Assembly: GCA_964538625.1 (NCBI GenBank)
Contig: CAZIGH010000029.1
Span: 1-64,000, forward strand
DNA: 64,000 nucleotides
Direction of reading: 5' to 3'
DNA from: JAEUHM01 sp964538625
Lineage (GTDB): Bacteria > Verrucomicrobiota > Verrucomicrobiia > Verrucomicrobiales > Verrucomicrobiaceae
A program made the translations under genes and the position numbers. The notes under the pieces were generated by a model that was given only the letters and a program-made list of their open reading frames with translations, did not search any database and was not told where the DNA came from. This document shows, one piece after another, positions 8,934-17,133 of this stretch. How positions within the stretch are numbered: the first letter of the stretch is position 1; the number at the start of each line of letters is the position of its first letter.

Positions 8934-9457
8934 CAAAGAAGTGCAGCCAACGTGCGCCCCAAGGGTTCAGCTTGGCAGAATCGTTGATTTCCATTTCGAT
9001 TCTCTCCTTCACGCTGCTCACCATCATCGGCTTCATGCCTTCCGGGCTGGACAACCTGAAGAAGGCTGAGGACAGGGCGGCCAAGGCGCGCATCGTTGCA
9101 TCCTTGGTCTCTGAGCTGGAGGCGAAGTCGTGGTTTGAACTGCAAAAGGGCCTGGGCACGGACAGCAGGAACATCTATTATGACCGAAGCGGTGCCGTAG
9201 CGGATGAGCGCCTGGACTTTGCCTACGTGGCCCGGTATCGCTTGGTGGAGTCCAAGGGTTTGCCCGGCAGCACGGTGGCGCAGCCTGACCTGCTAACGGT
9301 GGAGATAGACATCAGTGACACGCCTCTGGCACCGAACCCCTTCACTAAAACTGGGCCGGGTGTGGGCGAGAGAAGCTATGACGTGAAGGTGGCGCATCTG
9401 GTCAACAGTGAGGCTACGCTTGGCCGCATCCAAACCTCTGCACCAGTGATTCCATGA
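8930..9457 (+). CDS. Verru_Chthon cassette protein B, GspI-like pseudopilin
   Basis: A 175-residue type IV pilin-like protein. The prepilin peptidase motif is clear: a basic leader, Gly12, then FSLAES with Glu17 at mature position 5, then a hydrophobic helix (about 13-35). After the helix comes a polar coiled stretch (LKKAEDRAAKARIVASLVSELEAKSW) and a short mixed globular domain. Size and shape fit the minor pseudopilin GspI. A GGAGGAGG element lies about 11 bases before the start, inside gene A. The gene overlaps A and C by 4 bp on each side, so the products are probably made in fixed ratio. It should be inserted in the inner membrane and processed by a prepilin peptidase, which is not encoded here. 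Confidence 0.87.
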   Translation: MTKKCSQRAPQGFSLAESLISISILSFTLLTIIGFMPSGLDNLKKAEDRAAKARIVASLVSELEAKSWFELQKGLGTDSRNIYYDRSGAVADERLDFAYVARYRLVESKGLPGSTVAQPDLLTVEIDISDTPLAPNPFTKTGPGVGERSYDVKVAHLVNSEATLGRIQTSAPVIP

Positions 9458-10572
9458 AGCGTGCGAGGATCAGACCTTCGGGATTCAGCCTTCTGGAGAT
9501 CGTCGTTTCCACGGCCATCGTCGGCATCGTGCTTGTAGCCATAGGTGAGGCCATGAGCACTATGCAAAACACCTGGGTGCGCGTTCGAGGCAAGGCTGAC
9601 ATGTTTCGTCCACTGCGGACTGCCGCTGACACGATGAATCGCCGTTTGGCCCTGGCCACTCTTGAGAGCCGCTGGGTCACGGAGGAGGATGTGGCAAGCG
9701 GCAGGACGACTGGTGCGCTGGTGCGTGAGTCTGATCTGCACTTCGTCTCTGGTCCCGCACTCAAGCTAACTGGCAGTGGTGCTACCTTGGCAGGGCACGC
9801 GGTGTTTTTTCAGGCCCCGTTTGGAGTGGATGCACAGCGCCGCAGCGAGTCTGCGGCCAACAGTTACGACCGCCTGGGCCACCTGCTGAATGCCTGGGGT
9901 TACTTCGTTGAATACGGACCTGAACCCGGCCCTCGGCCTGCGTTCCTGAGCGAGACGGCGACGGGCCGCCGGGATGAGCGCAGGAGGTTCCGCCTCATGG
10001 AGTATCGGCAGCCTTCGGAGGAACTCGCTTTGTTCGCTGCGGGAGCTGACCGAGACGGGCAGCCGGAGATTCATCTGGCCACGAGCCAGGCTGGGGTGCG
10101 CAAGTGGATTCGCCCTCCGCTTGAAGGTGGCCGTGATCTGCTGCGGCGCCGCGTTAGCGTGCTGGCGGAGAATATCGTGGCCATGGTGGTGAGGCCGCTC
10201 GCAGGGGGCACGCTGGATGAACTGGGGCGCACCGGCTCTGGAGCGCAGTATGATCTGGCACAGGACATGGAATACGACAGTCGGCGGCACCAGTATGACG
10301 ACTCGGCACTCTCCGGGCAGATGCGGCACCGGCTGCCTCCGGCGCTGGAAGTGACACTGGTGGCCACCAGTGAAGAGGACTGGGCCAGAATGACGCCGCC
10401 CGAGGTGGAACAGCTGGCGAGCGAAATCCGTGGCATTGCCAACGGTGGGTTCAAAAACGCAGAGCAATATGAAAATGATATCCGGAATCTCTCGAAGGTT
10501 CTGGACAAACGACGGGTGGAGCACCGCGTCCTGCGCTCGGTGGTCACCCTAGCGGAAGGCACCAAACAATGA
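9454..10572 (+). CDS. Verru_Chthon cassette protein C, GspJ-like pseudopilin
   Basis: A 372-residue pilin-like protein with a processing site at Gly10 followed by FSLLEI (Glu15 at mature position 5) and a hydrophobic helix to about residue 30. The next segment, with a TAADTMNRRLALATLESRW stretch, resembles the helix after the transmembrane part in GspJ. The globular region is larger than in GspJ (about 200 residues). The C-terminal 80 residues are charged and helical. It sits third in the cassette with ATGA overlaps on both sides. The parallel with GspJ rests on N-terminal architecture, size rank and gene order, not on detected homology. Confidence 0.87.
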   Translation: MKRARIRPSGFSLLEIVVSTAIVGIVLVAIGEAMSTMQNTWVRVRGKADMFRPLRTAADTMNRRLALATLESRWVTEEDVASGRTTGALVRESDLHFVSGPALKLTGSGATLAGHAVFFQAPFGVDAQRRSESAANSYDRLGHLLNAWGYFVEYGPEPGPRPAFLSETATGRRDERRRFRLMEYRQPSEELALFAAGADRDGQPEIHLATSQAGVRKWIRPPLEGGRDLLRRRVSVLAENIVAMVVRPLAGGTLDELGRTGSGAQYDLAQDMEYDSRRHQYDDSALSGQMRHRLPPALEVTLVATSEEDWARMTPPEVEQLASEIRGIANGGFKNAEQYENDIRNLSKVLDKRRVEHRVLRSVVTLAEGTKQ

Positions 10573-11201
10573 ACCGACTCGCGTCTCATCCCTCCCGTTC
10601 CCTGAATCGCGGCTTCACGCTCGTGGAAATGCTCGTCGTGGTCATGGTGATCGCGTTGCTGATGATGGTGGGTGTGAACGGCTTTCGCAAAACGTGGGAG
10701 TCTCAGGAGATTCGCGCCAGCGCCATGAAACTGGCATCCGATCTGGCACTGGCGGCCCAGCTCTCGGTAAAGCTGAGCCGACCTGTGGAGGTGAGATTCT
10801 ACAAGTTCATGGACCCTGTCATCGCTTCGCCTCAGCCGCAGTTCCGCGCCTACCAGATCGTGGAGCGCGACATGAGGACCAATGTGGCCACCCCCTTGTA
10901 TGAAGCACAGCGGTTTGAGGGAACGACCATCCTGTCATCCTACAAAAAGTTCTCCACACTGCTCTTTGGCCGCTCCACGCCTCGGCGTGAGAATGAAGAT
11001 CCGGAGGTGGGGCTGGGAGCGTATGAATACGTCAGCGTGGAGTTCCTGCCTGATGGCACGACGAATCTGGAACCGGACGTCTCTGAACCCTGGACGCTGA
11101 CACTCGGACCCGCTCGCTGGCTGGATGACCCGGGCGTCACGCCAAAGGATTTTCAATGCCTGGGCATCGACCCAAGATCCGGTGCGGTGAGGATGTTCTG
11201 A
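10569..11201 (+). CDS. Verru_Chthon cassette protein D, GspH-like pseudopilin
   Basis: A 210-residue pilin-like protein with the most canonical N-terminus of the four: a basic leader, Gly15, then FTLVEM (Glu20 at mature position 5) and a hydrophobic helix to about residue 36. ASAMKLASDLALAAQLSVKLSRPVEVRFYKF (residues 52-82) matches the GspH pattern, in which a helix with paired small residues runs into beta-strands. A GGAAGG element lies 8 bases before the start. It closes the cassette; the next gene runs convergently. The downstream gap (11202-11276) holds no obvious terminator. Confidence 0.88.
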   Translation: MNRLASHPSRSLNRGFTLVEMLVVVMVIALLMMVGVNGFRKTWESQEIRASAMKLASDLALAAQLSVKLSRPVEVRFYKFMDPVIASPQPQFRAYQIVERDMRTNVATPLYEAQRFEGTTILSSYKKFSTLLFGRSTPRRENEDPEVGLGAYEYVSVEFLPDGTTNLEPDVSEPWTLTLGPARWLDDPGVTPKDFQCLGIDPRSGAVRMF

Positions 11202-11276
11202 CGGCAAGTCAGGGCGAACATACCCAGTTGCAAAATGGCTCAGAACGGTGCCGGGGAGATGGAACCCTTTTCGGCA

Positions 11277-12551
11277 TCACTGCTCGCCGTTCGCCTCTGC
11301 GCTGGCAGCGGCGGTGACCTTTCCTGCCACGCCGGGTGAGACGGGTTTCTCTTCCTGGGGTGAAGGCGGACTTTCCATGACCGGTTCCACCTTGGCTCCT
11401 TCCGCCGGGAAGGGGATAGGCGTGAGGCAGAGCCTGTCTCCCGGACGAGGACCTTTCGCTTGCGACGCAGAGATGATCACTTCCTTTTCATTTCCGGTGA
11501 GTGGCTCGATGCTGACGCGGCGCAGCGTGTTCTGATCCGTGATGAGAATGATCTCATTGCCCGCGCGCACTACGCTCCTCGGGATGACAAACACGTCCTT
11601 GAGCGCCGTCCCCTGAATCTCTGCCTCGACGAACTGGCCTATCTTGAGCGGCGGCAGCTCCTCACCCCGTTTTGTGTAGGGATCCCGCACCTGTGCCACG
11701 GCCATCATTTGACGTGTGGCCTCATCAATGGCGCTCTCCACGCGGACGATTTCTGCCTCCCAGCGGACTGTGCGGCCTGCGTGGATGGCGCGCAGTTTCA
11801 CTGGGGTGGGCGGCACGTCAGTGGAGGACTGGTCCCTGTAATGCTCCGGCAGCCGAAGGAACCGGAGGTCGCGCTCTGGGAGAGGCAGACGAACCTCAAA
11901 GTAGTCTGTGGCAAAAATGGTGCCCAGGGCCGTGCCGGGCGTCACGAGCTGGCCTACGTCCACATTCTGGATGAGCACCTGGCCGTCATAGGGTGCACGA
12001 ATGGTCGTGCGTTCCAGGTCGCGCTGGGCGCGGACGACTTCCGCCGAACGGGCTTCAAGATTGGCTTTGGCCTGCGCGAGCTGCGGCTTGCGAAGGGTCA
12101 GGTCGCTGGCGGGCGTGGTGCGGCCCAGGGAACTCCAGTCCTCCAGTGCCTGCGCCGCTCGGGCCTCTTCTTCGGCCAGCGCGGTGCGTGCCTGCGCCTC
12201 GGCAGCACGGGCCACCACAAGTGCCGTCTCATAGTCCACGGGGTCCAGTTTGATCAACTCGTCTCCCTTTTTGAAGAACCCTCCTTCATCAAAACTGGGC
12301 GCTACGGAGATCACCTTGGCCGTCACCTCAGGTAGCAGCGTGCTCCGCGTCCGCGGTTGTGCGTTCCCCTGAGTGCGCACCCACACCTGATGCTCTGTAG
12401 GCTGAAGCACGCGCGCCTTCACCTGTATCAAGGTGGCAGGTGCCTCGGCCATACTGGGTTTTGGAGGATTGGTCACCAGCCACCATGCGCCGTAGCCGCA
12501 GGCGCCGATGATGGCGACAGGGAGTAGGACGCGCAGGATTCTGATGAACAT
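11277..12551 (-). CDS. RND-type efflux periplasmic adaptor (HlyD/AcrA family), no pump alongside
   Basis: A 424-residue membrane fusion protein that would bridge an inner-membrane pump and an outer-membrane channel. It begins with an uncleaved signal-anchor (MFIRILRVLLPVAIIGACGYGAWWLV), then a barrel-sandwich/lipoyl half (about 50-100), an alpha-hairpin of Ala/Glu-rich coiled coil (about 105-185), the second lipoyl half (RTTIRAPYDGQVLIQNVDVGQLV), a beta-barrel and a membrane-proximal domain. The C-terminal 50 residues are Pro/Glu/Ala-rich. The frame extends upstream into the hydrolase gene, but the ATG at 12549-12551 gives the proper anchor. It is last in a minus-strand operon with a lipoprotein hydrolase, a ketoacyl synthase and GtrA, and no RND, ABC or TolC gene is near. 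Confidence 0.85.
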   Translation of the reverse strand: MFIRILRVLLPVAIIGACGYGAWWLVTNPPKPSMAEAPATLIQVKARVLQPTEHQVWVRTQGNAQPRTRSTLLPEVTAKVISVAPSFDEGGFFKKGDELIKLDPVDYETALVVARAAEAQARTALAEEEARAAQALEDWSSLGRTTPASDLTLRKPQLAQAKANLEARSAEVVRAQRDLERTTIRAPYDGQVLIQNVDVGQLVTPGTALGTIFATDYFEVRLPLPERDLRFLRLPEHYRDQSSTDVPPTPVKLRAIHAGRTVRWEAEIVRVESAIDEATRQMMAVAQVRDPYTKRGEELPPLKIGQFVEAEIQGTALKDVFVIPRSVVRAGNEIILITDQNTLRRVSIEPLTGNEKEVIISASQAKGPRPGDRLCLTPIPFPAEGAKVEPVMESPPSPQEEKPVSPGVAGKVTAAASAEANGEQ

Positions 12552-12589
12552 AACTCTGGAAAAAGTAGGGGCTGGGGATGCAACGTGCC

Positions 12590-13480
12590 TTATCGGGGCG
12601 GAGTTGCGAGGGTTTTGTGTCCAGAGCCGTCCTTTCGGAAGATGTGGATGTCTGCAGCCGCGCTCCGCTCCTCCAGCTGTGCGGCTGCGGCGGTATCCTG
12701 GAGCAGATGTGCCCTGAGGGCCAGGACGGTGAGTTCTTGAAACGTCTTCACGTGCTGCGCACTCCGCTTTCCGCAAACCCACTCGGCGGCTGTGGATGAG
12801 GGATCTTCAGGGTCCACGTGAGTGGAACCTTTCACTTTCAGGGCCAGCAGCGGACCCGCAAAAGAGCTGATAAAACCGGACGCATTTCCGTGGCGGTTCC
12901 AGGGGCCAGGTTCGGCCAGAAGCACTAGGCCGGCACAGGTGATGCGGGTGGCTGCGAGTTTGCCCGCATCGTTCCAGTCCACGGGGTCAAGCCCCACCCA
13001 GAGTGAGGGAGCCGGTTCCATATTCGCAGCCATAAGCGTGGCGTAGCCGCCGGCACTGTGGCCCACGTAGGCGATCGGGTTTTCGGCTCGCCACTTCTCC
13101 AACAGGCCGCCCTTTCGCAGAAGTGAGGCCAGTTCATGCACAGCGCTTCCGTTGCTGTTGTGACGGGAAAAAAAGGGTGCATCCATGGCCAAGGCCACGA
13201 AGCCTTCTCTCGCAAGTCGAATGCTCAAACCTGCCAGCACCCTGCGGTTGCGCGTGAAGCCATGCAGCAGGATGACGGCCGGTTTGTCAGCGACTTCACC
13301 CGAGTGATAGATGTCCACGCTCACCCTTACGCCCTGGAGCTCGATTTGCTGGGTCTCTCGCGCAATGTCCTGCGGCATCACTTTTCTGGGGACGGCATTG
13401 AACCGGCTGACCAGCTCGCAGCCTGAAGCGACGAGCAGAAGCAGCGCAAGAAGCAGCCACCGTGTGCGGCGAGTCCTCAT
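12590..13480 (-). CDS. Lipoprotein alpha/beta hydrolase
   Basis: A 296-residue alpha/beta-hydrolase-fold protein with a lipoprotein signal: a basic leader, a hydrophobic core and the lipobox VASGC with Cys21 as the lipidation site. Fold marks are LLHGF (71-75, oxyanion-hole region), the nucleophile elbow GHSAGG with Ser142, and a likely catalytic His in GSTHVDPEDPS near the C-terminal third. It resembles the chlorophyllase/PET-hydrolase-like dienelactone hydrolase branch, so an esterase acting in the periplasm is likely, but the substrate is unknown. Its start overlaps the ketoacyl-synthase stop by 4 bp, and the adaptor gene begins 38 bp downstream, so all are probably one operon. Confidence 0.8.
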   Translation of the reverse strand: MRTRRTRWLLLALLLLVASGCELVSRFNAVPRKVMPQDIARETQQIELQGVRVSVDIYHSGEVADKPAVILLHGFTRNRRVLAGLSIRLAREGFVALAMDAPFFSRHNSNGSAVHELASLLRKGGLLEKWRAENPIAYVGHSAGGYATLMAANMEPAPSLWVGLDPVDWNDAGKLAATRITCAGLVLLAEPGPWNRHGNASGFISSFAGPLLALKVKGSTHVDPEDPSSTAAEWVCGKRSAQHVKTFQELTVLALRAHLLQDTAAAAQLEERSAAADIHIFRKDGSGHKTLATPPR

Positions 13481-14736
13481 GTCTGAACCTGCGAGAGTAT
13501 GAGTGCGGTGTCAATGCCGCCAAATCCCAGGGAAATCGACATCACGTGGTGTAGAGTGTGGGGCTGACCGGTGAGGGGCACGAGATTGAACCCGGCGGTG
13601 AGCGGATCTGGGTCAGTGAGGTTCAAGGTGGGCGGCACCCAGCCGTGATGCATGGCCAGCACACAAGTGGCCACCTCCATGGCTCCCGCAGCACCGAGCA
13701 TGTGACCGGTGAAGGGTTTGGTGCCATTGATGGGGATGGAACGTGCGTGGGCTTCACCCAGCACGGCGGTGATCTGCTTGAGTTCGTTTACATCATTGGC
13801 CGGGGTGCCTGATGCGTGAGCGCTGACGTGATCCAGCTGCTGCGGCCTCAGTCCAGCATCTTCCAGCGCCAGCTTCATGGCCCGCTGAAGGGCTTCGCCG
13901 CTGGGTTCCGGTGTGGACATGTGGAAGGCTTCCGTGGTGATGGCGTAGCCGGTGATCTCCGCCAGTATAGTAGCACCGCGTGCCTGGGCATGAGCAAGGC
14001 TCTCCACCACCAGCATGGCTGCACCTTCACCCATGACGAAGCCGCTGCGCTCCCGGTGCCATGGACGGTAAGCGCTAGCTGATTCCCCGCCGGTCCAGTC
14101 CGACATAGCTCCGAGCTGATCGAAGGCGGTAAAGATGAGCGGTGAAATGGGTGCCTCAGCCGCGCCGGCCAAGACCACATCAGCCTCGCCTCTCTGGACC
14201 ATGCGCAGAGCATCTCCCACGGCTGCATTCCCGGCTGCGCAAGAGTTCGTGTTCGTGGTGGCTGGACCGGTGATGCCCAGCTCGATGGCCAAGTTTCCGT
14301 GGGCACTGGCAGGGAAGACTTGCACGCCAATGGAGGGAGAGATGCCCTTCACTCCAGCGGAGAGGAAGCGCTTGTGCTGAGACTCACCCTCAGCAAAACC
14401 GCCCAGCGCGGTTCCCAGGCTGATGCCTGCACGCGGGTTTGGCATTTTTGACGAGAAGTGCAGCCCGGCGTGCTCCAGAGCCAGTTTGCCAGCCACCACT
14501 GCGAACTGGCTGAAGCGCTCCATGCGTTTGAGCCGATGCGGGGCGATCCAGCGTGCTGGTTCCCACGTTTCGATCCAAGCGGCATGTTTCGCCGCGCAGT
14601 GGGTGGTGTCGAAAAGCGTTAGCAGCCGTGCTGGGCTGCGGCCTTGTGTGAGGCCACTCCAGTGTGACTCGACTCCCAGCCCCAGCGGACTCACCAAACC
14701 GAGGCCAGTGATGACGGCGCGCCGTGAGGGATCCAT
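13477..14736 (-). CDS. Beta-ketoacyl-ACP synthase (FabF-like), stand-alone
   Basis: A 419-residue condensing enzyme of the KAS I/II type that would extend an acyl-ACP with malonyl-ACP. The thiolase-fold catalytic residues are all present: Cys166 in TNSCAAG, His307 in SAHASGTP, Lys340 and His345 in NGTKPFTGHMLGAAG. The sequence around the Cys (NSCAAG) differs from the usual TACATG of housekeeping FabF, and the His motif is SAHASGTP rather than NAHGTSTP. No ACP, reductase or malonyltransferase gene is next to it. It lies 3 bp after gtrA and overlaps the hydrolase, which points to a specialised envelope lipid or polyketide role rather than bulk fatty-acid synthesis. That role is inferred. Confidence 0.85.
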   Translation of the reverse strand: MDPSRRAVITGLGLVSPLGLGVESHWSGLTQGRSPARLLTLFDTTHCAAKHAAWIETWEPARWIAPHRLKRMERFSQFAVVAGKLALEHAGLHFSSKMPNPRAGISLGTALGGFAEGESQHKRFLSAGVKGISPSIGVQVFPASAHGNLAIELGITGPATTNTNSCAAGNAAVGDALRMVQRGEADVVLAGAAEAPISPLIFTAFDQLGAMSDWTGGESASAYRPWHRERSGFVMGEGAAMLVVESLAHAQARGATILAEITGYAITTEAFHMSTPEPSGEALQRAMKLALEDAGLRPQQLDHVSAHASGTPANDVNELKQITAVLGEAHARSIPINGTKPFTGHMLGAAGAMEVATCVLAMHHGWVPPTLNLTDPDPLTAGFNLVPLTGQPHTLHHVMSISLGFGGIDTALILSQVQT

Positions 14737-14739
14737 CGA

Positions 14740-15210
14740 CTACTTTTTGAAAATGAGGAACTTCCGGCAGAGAAAGTTCACCAGGAACGAGGTGAAGATG
14801 AAGGTGAGCTGTGACATCCAGGTGGGAATGCCGAACCACTTGATAAGCATGGGACCACCGATGAGGCCAGCGAGATTACCCACCGCAGCGATGCTGAAGA
14901 ACATGGTCATCTCCCGTGCCCGCGAATGTCGCCCCGGCGTGAAAACCCATAGCACATTCGTGATGTAGGCCACCATGCACGAAGGACCTATGGCGATGAG
15001 ATTATTGATGACTCCGTTCCAGTAGCGGGTGTGGTCGTCGATCGGCACACCGTTGATGACGATGCCGTCACCTGCGGGAATGATGGTGTAGCTCAGCGCG
15101 AAAAAGATGCCCTGGTGAACCAGCGTGGCCGCCACACCGCAAATGCCGTATTTGATGAACTGGAGCAGAGGATGGGCATCGCGGGAGGCGAACTGAGCAA
15201 GTCGGGACAT
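14740..15210 (-). CDS. GtrA family membrane protein
   Basis: A 156-residue integral membrane protein with four predicted transmembrane helices and the family's opening (LLQFIKYGICGVAATLVHQGIFFALSY begins near residue 15). The closing segment is also typical (FLVNFLCRKFLIFKK at the C-terminus). GtrA-type proteins are thought to help move polyprenyl-phosphate-linked sugars across the inner membrane. The longer in-frame start is rejected because the ATG at 15208-15210 gives the normal N-terminus. It is first in the operon with the ketoacyl synthase (3-bp gap), hydrolase and adaptor, which suggests modification of a glycolipid or other envelope component. Confidence 0.8.
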   Translation of the reverse strand: MSRLAQFASRDAHPLLQFIKYGICGVAATLVHQGIFFALSYTIIPAGDGIVINGVPIDDHTRYWNGVINNLIAIGPSCMVAYITNVLWVFTPGRHSRAREMTMFFSIAAVGNLAGLIGGPMLIKWFGIPTWMSQLTFIFTSFLVNFLCRKFLIFKK

Positions 15211-15266
15211 GAGGATGAAACAGGGGGGCGTGGATGAAAGGGCCGCAAATGAACACGAAATGCCTG

Positions 15267-15296
15267 TTGGGGACAAGGGCGGGAATGTGATAGATT
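15267..15296 (+). promoter_or_regulatory. Candidate promoter of the TraB/GumN-like gene
   Basis: TTGGGG (15267-15272), an 18-bp spacer and TAGATT (15291-15296), ending 5 bases before the ATG at 15302. The mRNA would be leaderless. Read by eye. Confidence 0.35.
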
Positions 15297-15301
15297 TGCC
15301 C

Positions 15302-16177
15302 ATGCGAACACTCCTTTTCACTGCTGCTCTCAGCACCCTTACCCTGCCATGCCCCGCCGAGCAGATGCCCGCTGCTGCTGAACGGGAAGTGGCTGACTAT
15401 GTGCGCTGGGTGGAGGAGGAGTCTGGTGACAGCCTACAGGTGGCTATCGTCAGCTTCAGCCATCCGGGAGGTCAAAAACTGGATCTCGTGGGCGCGGTGC
15501 ACATCGGCGACAAGGCCTACTACGAGGAACTCAACAAGCGATTCAAAGGCTACGATGCGGTGCTGTATGAACTTGTCGGGGGTCCCATGCCGAAAACCAA
15601 ACAGGAAATGGAGGCGCGCCTGGCTGGCCGAGACCGCTCGTCTTTGGCATGGGTGGGTGCCATGCACGAAAAGCTGAAGAAGAGTCTAGCGCTATCCTCG
15701 CAGATGGAAGAGGTGGACTACACGCCGGAGAACTTCGTGCACGCGGACATGAGTCTGGAGGAGTTCCAAAAGACACGGGAGGAGAAGAATGAGTCCTTTC
15801 TGGGTCTTATGGTGAAGGCATGGCTGGTGCAGAGTGAGTTGCAGGGTCAGAGTGATCCGAGCCAGGACCTTGCCCAGCTCATGAAAATCCTTCTCAGTTC
15901 AGACAGTGCCACCGAGCTGAAGCGCATGATCGGCTCGCAGTTCCACATGGTGGAGGAACTGGTCACCGGCATGGAGGGTAGCGAAGGTTCGGTCATCATT
16001 GGCGCACGCAATGATGTGGCACTCAAGGTGCTGGCCCAGCAGAGACTCACGGACAAAAAGCGTTTTGCCATTTTTTATGGTGCCGCTCACCTGCCTGACA
16101 TGGAGAAGAAGCTCCTCGCCGCCGGCTGGAGAAAGCAGCGCACTGAGTGGCTCAAGGCGTGGAACCTACCGGACTGA
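15302..16177 (+). CDS. TraB/GumN (TIKI-like) family protein, exported
   Basis: A 291-residue protein with a signal peptide (MRTLLFTAALSTLTLPCPA, cleavage likely after Ala19). Family motifs are GAVHIGD (64-70) with its conserved His, an ELVGGP segment with the conserved Glu (about 87-92), and a C-terminal GAAHLPDME (FYGAAHLPD, about 258-266). These belong to the TraB/PrgY/GumN/TIKI group, some members of which are metal-dependent proteases. The specific role is unknown. A longer frame upstream is dropped because the ATG at 15302 gives the signal peptide and fits the candidate promoter. It diverges from the gtrA operon. Confidence 0.75.
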   Translation: MRTLLFTAALSTLTLPCPAEQMPAAAEREVADYVRWVEEESGDSLQVAIVSFSHPGGQKLDLVGAVHIGDKAYYEELNKRFKGYDAVLYELVGGPMPKTKQEMEARLAGRDRSSLAWVGAMHEKLKKSLALSSQMEEVDYTPENFVHADMSLEEFQKTREEKNESFLGLMVKAWLVQSELQGQSDPSQDLAQLMKILLSSDSATELKRMIGSQFHMVEELVTGMEGSEGSVIIGARNDVALKVLAQQRLTDKKRFAIFYGAAHLPDMEKKLLAAGWRKQRTEWLKAWNLPD

Positions 16178-16215
16178 GGGAAATCCATGCGCTTCTCTCC
16201 ATGGGAGATTTTTGT

Positions 16216-16246
16216 TTGTCAGCTGGCCTGGGATTTGCCATACACT
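16216..16246 (+). promoter_or_regulatory. Candidate promoter of the SirB1-like gene
   Basis: TTGTCA (16216-16221), a 19-bp spacer and TACACT (16241-16246), 7 bases before the GTG start at 16254. The spacer is slightly long. Read by eye. Confidence 0.35.
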
Positions 16247-16253
16247 TTGGCCT

Positions 16254-17099
16254 GTGAGCGCAGTGAGTGAACTTCCCCATCTCATCCGGCTACTGGATGA
16301 TGAAACCGACGTGGTCCGCCGGGCGGTGCGTGAGCGGCTTGAGGTGCTTAGAAAAGATCTTCCAGACGAGTTGGCGAAACTCAACCTGGTGCTTTCCGAG
16401 GAACAGGACCGGCTCCTCTCTGAGGTGCTTGCTCCCTCCTGCCGTGAGGAGCTGGTGGACCGCTGGATGCAGTGGCGTGAGCAGCCGGACGAGCACGCCC
16501 AGCTTGAGTCAGCGCTTTCCGTGCTTGCCGCCTTTCTCAGCGGGTGGAAGGCGCACCGCCGTGAGCTGGGGCGCAGACTGGATGCCCTGGCCCGTGAGGT
16601 GGAGGGAAGCGCCGGAGATGGTGTGGTGGATGCGCGCTTCCTGGCAGAGTGGCTGTTCGGCGGACGCGGCCACGCCCTGCGCTTCCGAGGTAACAGCAGG
16701 GATTACTACAGCCCAGACAACAGCAACCTGCTTTGGGTCTTGAATCAGGGGCTTGGGAATCCCCTCAGTCTCTGCGTCCTGTATCGGCTGGTGGGCAAAA
16801 GGCTTGGCCTGGAAATAGGGGGCTGCAACTTCCCGGGGCACTTCCTCGCCCGCGTTCACCACGGAGGTCAAGTTTGGCTTGTGGATTGCTTTAACCGCGG
16901 TCGCTTCATGCTCGCCGCAGACGTGGCTCGGCATCATCCCGCCGCGAATCCGGGCATGGAGGAACTCGTGCGTGCAGAAGCCTCAGTGGAGGCCATCATC
17001 ATGCGCTTCCTGCGCAATCTGGACGACGCCTTCGACAAACGCGGACTGGCCCACGAACGACAGCTCATGCGTCGGCTGGCCGTCCGCATGATGGAGTGA
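16254..17099 (+). CDS. SirB1/transglutaminase-like family protein
   Basis: A 281-residue cytoplasmic protein of the SirB1-type transglutaminase-core family (UPF0162). The N-terminal 100 residues are helical with a HEAT-like opening (LLDDETDVVRRAVRERL). The core carries YYSPDNSNLLWVLNQGLGNPLSLCVLYRLVGKRLGL (starting near residue 145) with the family's NPLSLC Cys, then GGCNFPGHFLARV with the conserved His, and VDCFNRG. These supply a Cys-His-Asp-like set, but activity is unproven in the family. I take the GTG at 16254 as start because no ATG fits; a second GTG at 16263 is possible. It converges with the beta-propeller gene downstream. Confidence 0.8.
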   Translation: MSAVSELPHLIRLLDDETDVVRRAVRERLEVLRKDLPDELAKLNLVLSEEQDRLLSEVLAPSCREELVDRWMQWREQPDEHAQLESALSVLAAFLSGWKAHRRELGRRLDALAREVEGSAGDGVVDARFLAEWLFGGRGHALRFRGNSRDYYSPDNSNLLWVLNQGLGNPLSLCVLYRLVGKRLGLEIGGCNFPGHFLARVHHGGQVWLVDCFNRGRFMLAADVARHHPAANPGMEELVRAEASVEAIIMRFLRNLDDAFDKRGLAHERQLMRRLAVRMME

Positions 17100-17133
17100 G
17101 GGGCACTTGCCGAGCGCCGCACTGCGGGGGGCT

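Noticed and set aside
16963..17133. Possible terminator between SirB1-like and propeller genes
   Set aside because: Only a 5-bp stem (CCGCA/TGCGG) with a one-base loop and no T-run was seen.
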